The notes under the pieces: generated by a model
What the model saw: the letters and a program-made list of their open reading frames with translations, nothing else
Databases searched by the model: none
Told to the model about the DNA's origin: nothing
Position numbers and translations under genes: made by a program
Assembly (NCBI GenBank): GCA_030666985.1
Contig: DAOUWT010000022.1
Coordinates: forward strand, 1-16,929
Direction of reading: 5' to 3'
Length of the DNA: 16,929 nt
DNA from: Chloroflexota bacterium
GTDB taxonomy: Bacteria; Chloroflexota; Anaerolineae; Anaerolineales; UBA11858
Shown: positions 14,163 through 16,929 of the stretch, in pieces
How positions within the stretch are numbered: position 1 is the first letter of the stretch
Layout of the letters: the number at the start of each line of letters is the position of its first letter

Positions 14163-14243
14163 TATTAATTTGCGAAGGAGGAGGGCGAGAAGGCAGGGTA
14201 ATGTCCTATTCATCTTCTGGAAATTTCTGCATTTTCTTTTCAT
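14139..14243 (-). CDS. Candidate leucine-rich leader peptide upstream of leuS
   Basis: A 34-codon ORF between the T-box terminator and leuS. AAGGAGG (14250-14256) stands 6 bases before the ATG, the best ribosome binding site in the window. The peptide is basic at the N-terminus and then reads LPCLLALLLRKLIL; nine of 34 residues are leucine, including CTT CTC GCC CTC CTC CTT in a row. It may be a leucine-sensing leader peptide or a tiny membrane peptide. Against this, the last third overlaps a spacer repeat, and leucine-rich short ORFs arise by chance. No classical attenuator hairpin with a T-run follows it. Confidence 0.4.
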   Translation of the reverse strand: MKRKCRNFQKMNRTLPCLLALLLRKLILTNLPIY

Positions 14244-14300
14244 TTCAAGCCTCCTTTTTCAAAATGTGCTAATGGTGTATCTTCTTGACAGTTTTGGGAA

Positions 14301-14412
14301 CGCCCCCCGGCCCAGTTCCTTCGCACGCTCAGGACAAGTCTGGGGGAGCTAGTGAGGGGACTTCCCCCCAAAGCCTACCCTGAGCGTGCGAAGGGTCTGG
14401 GGTTAGGGGGCG
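14301..14412. repeat. Inverted pair of the CGCCCCC…GGGGG repeat (copies B and C)
   Basis: Copy B (14301-14346) contains TTCCTTCGCACGCTCAGG. Copy C (14364-14412) contains the complement CCTGAGCGTGCGAAGGG. They are separated by 17 bp, so the pair can fold into a long hairpin. It begins 7 bp after the T-box terminator's T-run. Copy A is at 9980-10029. Confidence 0.8.
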
Positions 14413-14418
14413 TTAAAC

Positions 14419-14790
14419 AAAAAAACCTCCGCCGCTCAGGGACGAAGGCTCATGCTCCGTGGTACCACCCTGGTTGTAGTTTAGTCTGTTAGTCTCCTAG
14501 TCCCTAGTTTCCTAGTCCCTAGTTTCCTAGTCACTAGTCCCCTAGCCCCTAAACCACCACTCAGATCGCTATAACGGACGAAACCGGCGTTGACTATTGA
14601 CTAGCGACTACAAGACCATCAACTACCCCTTCACCAACGCAATCTGTCCCACGACGGGGACAGCAGGCGAGTTCGGTTTCTCTTTTACCGTCAAAACCAC
14701 TTTCGACGGATTGTGCTCTGCGGGCACACTTGGAAGGCTTTCAGCCGGTGGCACTTCCTCTCTGGCAGATAACCTACTACTCCTGAGATG
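14419..14790 (-). promoter_or_regulatory. T-box leader (leucine), tRNA-responsive antiterminator for leuS
   Basis: On the minus strand the T-box core AGGGTGGTACCACGGAG (14455-14471) is followed by an 8-bp terminator stem (CCTTCGTC with GGCGGAGG, 14426-14448) and seven T (14419-14425). The UGGU acceptor-pairing bases suit a tRNA ending in ACCA. Upstream, CAGG (14782-14785) pairs with CCTG (14664-14667) and GGTT (14771-14774) with AACC (14675-14678). These enclose an internal loop with AGTAGTA opposite GAA-CTC-G. The CUC specifier (14669-14671) is a leucine codon, matching the regulated gene. AGAGAGG and the GGCTGAAAGCC loop fit the upper part of Stem I. The region of Stem III holds CTAG-family repeats. 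Uncharged tRNA-Leu(GAG) should favour readthrough. Confidence 0.92.
14481..14555. repeat. 15-bp CTAG-family tandem repeat inside the T-box leader
   Basis: Four 15-bp units from 14496: CCTAGTCCCTAGTTT twice, CCTAGTCACTAGTCC, then CCTAGCCCCTAAACC, with a degenerate lead-in from 14481. Same word family as 1-228 and 2892-2951. Confidence 0.85.
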
Positions 14791-14802
14791 TTTTTTATAG
14801 AG

Positions 14803-14826
14803 AAACCCGGCTTGGGAACCGGGCTT
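14803..14826 (-). terminator. Possible terminator after the tRNA-Ala genes
   Basis: An 8-bp stem including one G-U pair (AAGCCCGG with CCGGGTTT on the minus strand) and an 8-nt loop, 10 bp beyond the tRNA 3' end. The following TCTCT tail is short. It may partly separate tRNA transcription from the T-box leader. Confidence 0.45.
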
Positions 14827-14836
14827 CGTTGGTAAG

Positions 14837-14909
14837 TGGACCCAGTGGGACTCGAACCCACGGCCTCCTCAATGCCATTGAGGCGCGCTCCCAACTGCGC
14901 CATGGGCCC
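14837..14909 (-). tRNA. tRNA-Ala (anticodon GGC)
   Basis: A 73-nt cloverleaf on the minus strand: acceptor GGGCCCA with TGGGTCC and discriminator A; D stem GCGC/GCGC with loop AGTTGGGA; anticodon stem CCTCA/TGAGG with loop ATGGCAT; T stem GTGGG/CCCAC with loop TTCGAGT. The G3-U70 pair is the alanine identity element. CCA is not encoded. Confidence 0.95.
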
Positions 14910-14944
14910 TGACTAAGCGAAAACATTCTACCGCTAACAGGTGT

Positions 14945-15020
14945 GTTCGTCAACCAAGACTGGTTGTTCGTCAACCAAGACTGGTTGTTCGTCAACCAAG
15001 ACTGGTTGTTCGTCAACCAA
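14945..15020. repeat. 21-bp tandem repeat between the two tRNA-Ala genes
   Basis: 3.6 copies of a 21-bp unit (GTTCGTCAACCAAGACTGGT plus T), identical in every copy. Each unit can form AACCA-AGAC-TGGTT, and each junction can form TGGTTG-TTCGT-CAACCA. It fills nearly the whole spacer between the tRNAs and ends one base from the 3' end of the second. Confidence 0.95.
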
Positions 15021-15021
15021 A

Positions 15022-15094
15022 TGGACCTGGCGGGATTCGAACCCGCGACCTCGTCAGTGCGATTGACGCGCGCTCCCAACTGCGCTACAGGCCC
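15022..15094 (-). tRNA. tRNA-Ala (anticodon CGC)
   Basis: A 73-nt cloverleaf on the minus strand: acceptor GGGCCTG with CAGGTCC and discriminator A; D stem GCGC/GCGC; anticodon stem CGTCA/TGACG with loop ATCGCAC; T stem GCGGG/CCCGC with loop TTCGAAT. G3-U70 is present. CCA is not encoded. The acceptor, D arm and loops are close to those of the neighbouring tRNA-Ala, suggesting a duplicated pair. Confidence 0.95.
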
Positions 15095-15261
15095 TTCCAA
15101 AGGACGCTCCCATTTTAGCGGAGTGAAGGGAGGCTGTCAAGGAAGAAATTTGCGCTTCACCAGGTGCAACACAAGGAACTCTCTAATCTCTCCCATACTG
15201 CCCAAAATCTATGCTATAATAAACTCCCGAAAGCAAATACGCCCAAAATCACCATGCTCTA

Positions 15262-15300
15262 TTGAAAAACTTTTCCTCTTCGTGTATAATCGTGTATAAT
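15262..15300 (+). promoter_or_regulatory. Promoter of the ABC ATPase gene, duplicated -10 box
   Basis: TTGAAA (15262-15267), 17 bp, then TATAAT (15285-15290). The 10-mer CGTGTATAAT is repeated exactly, giving a second TATAAT at 15295-15300. A further TGCTATAAT lies at 15212-15220. AAGGAG stands before the ATG at 15348. Confidence 0.7.
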
Positions 15301-15347
15301 ATGAAAAGTGTAATTATATTAACAAACTAAATAAGGAGTAAAAATTC

Positions 15348-16448
15348 ATGGCTAGCGTAACTTATGATAAAGTAACCAAACGTTTTGACGAGGTCGTAGC
15401 AGTCAACGACCTTAATCTTGAAGTCGAAGATAAAGAATTCCTCGTCCTAGTCGGTCCTTCCGGATGTGGAAAATCTACCGCTCTGCGTTGCTTGGCAGGC
15501 CTAGAGACCATTTCTTATGGAGACATCATAATTGATGACATGGTTGTCAACGATGTGGCCCCCAAAGACCGAGATATAGCCATGGTCTTCCAATCCTATG
15601 CCCTCTACCCCCACATGACCGTATACGACAACATGGCTTTTGGACTCAAATTACGCAAATACGCCAAGGATGAGATTGATCGCCGCGTAAATGAAGCCGC
15701 CGACATTTTAGGCATTGAAACTCTGCTAGACAGAAAACCACGCCAATTATCGGGCGGGCAAAGACAGCGTGTCGCCCTGGGACGCGCCATTGTCCGCGAG
15801 CCTAAAGTATTCTTGCTCGATGAACCGCTTTCAAACTTGGATGCCAAACTCCGCGTCCAGACCCGCTCCGAGATCACCAAACTTCACAAACGCCTAGAAA
15901 CCACCTTCATTTACGTGACCCACGACCAGGTTGAAGCCATGACCATGGCCAGCCGCATCGCCGTCCTTAATTTTGGTATTCTCCAACAAGTTGACTCCCC
16001 TCAAAACTTGTACGATAACCCCAACAACCTCTTTGTGGCCGGCTTCATCGGCTCTCCAGCCATGAACTTCTTCAACGCCCACGTTCGTAAAGACGGCGAT
16101 GACCTTCTCATTGATACTGAGGCATTCTCCGTCAAAGCCCCCGAAAACCGTCACGCATCCCTCAAGACTTACGTTGACAAACCCGTCATCTTTGGCCTCC
16201 GCCCCGAAGACATCCACAACCCCAGCTACGCGCCTCCCGGCATTATTGCCCAAGAAGTTGAAGCCGAGGTTGACGTTACCGAGTTGATGGGAAACGAAAT
16301 TTTCATCTTCCTAAAGACTGACGAACATGATTTCATAGCTCGTGTAGACCCCCGCACAAAAGCCCAAATGGGTGATACTATAAAAGTCGCCTTCAACATG
16401 GACAACATGCACATTTTCGACAAAGAGACCGAAGAAGCCATCCGCTAA
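15348..16448 (+). CDS. ugpC: ABC sugar/glycerol-phosphate transporter ATP-binding protein (UgpC/MalK/MsmX type)
   Basis: A 366-residue ATPase that energises import of sugars or glycerol 3-phosphate from the cytoplasmic face of the membrane. Walker A GPSGCGKST is at 36-44, the Q-loop FQSYALYPH near 82, the signature LSGGQ at 134-138, Walker B VFLLDEP at 154-160 and the H-loop THDQ at 191-194. Residues about 235-366 are the TOBE/OB-fold regulatory domain of the CUT1 family (IFGLRPEDI and EVDVTELMGNE motifs). AAGGAG precedes the ATG. No permease or binding protein is adjacent, and a terminator follows, so it is a single-gene unit and may be a shared ATPase like MsmX. The symbol follows common naming; the substrate is not determined. 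Confidence 0.93.
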   Translation: MASVTYDKVTKRFDEVVAVNDLNLEVEDKEFLVLVGPSGCGKSTALRCLAGLETISYGDIIIDDMVVNDVAPKDRDIAMVFQSYALYPHMTVYDNMAFGLKLRKYAKDEIDRRVNEAADILGIETLLDRKPRQLSGGQRQRVALGRAIVREPKVFLLDEPLSNLDAKLRVQTRSEITKLHKRLETTFIYVTHDQVEAMTMASRIAVLNFGILQQVDSPQNLYDNPNNLFVAGFIGSPAMNFFNAHVRKDGDDLLIDTEAFSVKAPENRHASLKTYVDKPVIFGLRPEDIHNPSYAPPGIIAQEVEAEVDVTELMGNEIFIFLKTDEHDFIARVDPRTKAQMGDTIKVAFNMDNMHIFDKETEEAIR

Positions 16449-16476
16449 GGCATTTCACCCTGAATCACCAATCACA

Positions 16477-16513
16477 AATCTCCTCGCAGCACATCTAGCG
16501 GGGAGATTTTTTA
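16477..16513 (+). terminator. Rho-independent terminator of the ABC ATPase gene
   Basis: An 11-bp stem with one G-U pair (AATCTCCTCGC with GCGGGGAGATT), a 10-nt loop, then TTTTTTA. It ends 12 bases before the apgM start, so apgM's ribosome binding site follows almost directly. Confidence 0.88.
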
Positions 16514-16524
16514 TAGGAGCAACC

Positions 16525-16929
16525 ATGCCATACAACTACTTAACCCCACTAATTCAAAAAAATGACACCAAAATCGCTCTCCTTGTCATTGACGGCATTG
16601 GAGGAATACCCTTCACCCCCGGCGGGCCCACCGCCCTGGAGGCCCCCCACACCCCCAACCTGGATAAACTAGCGGGGGAAGGCTGTCTGGGCCAGACCAT
16701 CCCCATTAGACGGGGGATCACGCCGGGATCGGGGCCGGCCCACTTGGCACTTTTTGGCTATGAACCGCTAGAATTCGCCGTGGGGCGGGGGGCCCTCTCC
16801 GCTGCGGGGGTGGGCGTACCCGTAGCAAGGGGAGACGTGGCTGCCCGTGGCAACCTCTGCACCCTGGACAGGAACGGCAACGTCACCGACCGCCGGGCCG
16901 GACGCATCTCCCACGCCGACGCGGCCCCC
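16525..16929 (+). CDS. apgM: Cofactor-independent phosphoglycerate mutase, archaeal type (5' part)
   Basis: The first 135 codons of a gene that runs off the window. It interconverts 3- and 2-phosphoglycerate in glycolysis without 2,3-bisphosphoglycerate. Visible alkaline-phosphatase-superfamily signatures are LLVIDGIGG (metal ligand Asp23), LEAPHTPNLDKLAGEG, and the catalytic serine in TPGSGPAHLALFGYEP (near residue 69), followed by GRGALSAAGVGV. These match ApgM rather than GpmI. TAGGAG precedes the ATG at 16525, directly behind the previous gene's terminator. No promoter could be placed in the 12-bp gap, so it probably relies on readthrough or an internal promoter. From about 16620 the coding sequence becomes strikingly GC-rich. 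The full protein should be about 400 residues. Confidence 0.9.
   Translation, partial: MPYNYLTPLIQKNDTKIALLVIDGIGGIPFTPGGPTALEAPHTPNLDKLAGEGCLGQTIPIRRGITPGSGPAHLALFGYEPLEFAVGRGALSAAGVGVPVARGDVAARGNLCTLDRNGNVTDRRAGRISHADAAP

Noticed and set aside
14301..14412. Inverted pair as an intrinsic terminator
   Set aside because: No T-run follows on either strand; better described as two repeat copies.
14943..15299. 118-codon plus-strand frame with repeated VNQDWLF
   Set aside because: It is the translation of the 21-bp tandem repeat and of an antisense tRNA; not a gene.

Overview
The window looks like a chromosomal segment of a Chloroflexota bacterium, probably Anaerolineae-like. This is inferred, not proven: the secreted proteins carry Thr/Pro-rich 'PTPT' linkers, a T-box leader precedes leuS, the ABC ATPase is of the UgpC/MalK type, an archaeal-type phosphoglycerate mutase is present, and nearly every spacer is filled with degenerate short repeats. 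No plasmid, phage or complete insertion sequence was seen.

Layout. Positions 1-7054 hold six minus-strand genes, in transcription order ridA, metallophosphoesterase, 8-oxoguanine deaminase, adenine deaminase, GntR/UTRA regulator, pyrB. They read as a nucleobase salvage or damage-cleaning neighbourhood. A strong promoter flanked by two TTGTCNGACAA palindromes stands before the 8-oxoguanine deaminase, overlaps the terminator of the preceding gene, and is the obvious target for the GntR regulator encoded downstream. Positions 7055-7620 are non-coding and repeat-rich. Positions 7621-9897 encode two exported proteins on the minus strand: a proline-rich small protein, then a large lipoprotein with an EreA/ChaN/Tiki-like domain. 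A TetR regulator (10070-10684) follows, with a perfect 44-bp palindromic operator over its own promoter. Positions 10735-11503 are a degraded strip with a transposase tail, a small orphan ORF and two copies of one hairpin.

Positions 11504-14790 hold leuS and its long leader. The leader contains a T-box riboswitch whose specifier loop can be folded by hand and presents CUC (Leu), then a repeat hairpin, then a 34-codon leucine-rich mini-ORF with a consensus ribosome binding site, then another palindromic repeat. Two tRNA-Ala genes (GGC and CGC anticodons) lie just upstream on the same strand, separated by a 21-bp tandem repeat. After a strand switch, a UgpC-type ATPase with promoter and terminator and the start of apgM run rightward to the window edge.

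The most unusual theme is repeat colonisation. A CTAG-rich repeat family occurs as an 11-unit array after pyrB, inside the reading frame of adenine deaminase, and inside the leuS T-box leader. A second spacer family abuts or supplies the stop codons of several genes. A 154-bp MITE-like element with 16-bp inverted ends and an 8-bp target duplication sits just after ade.
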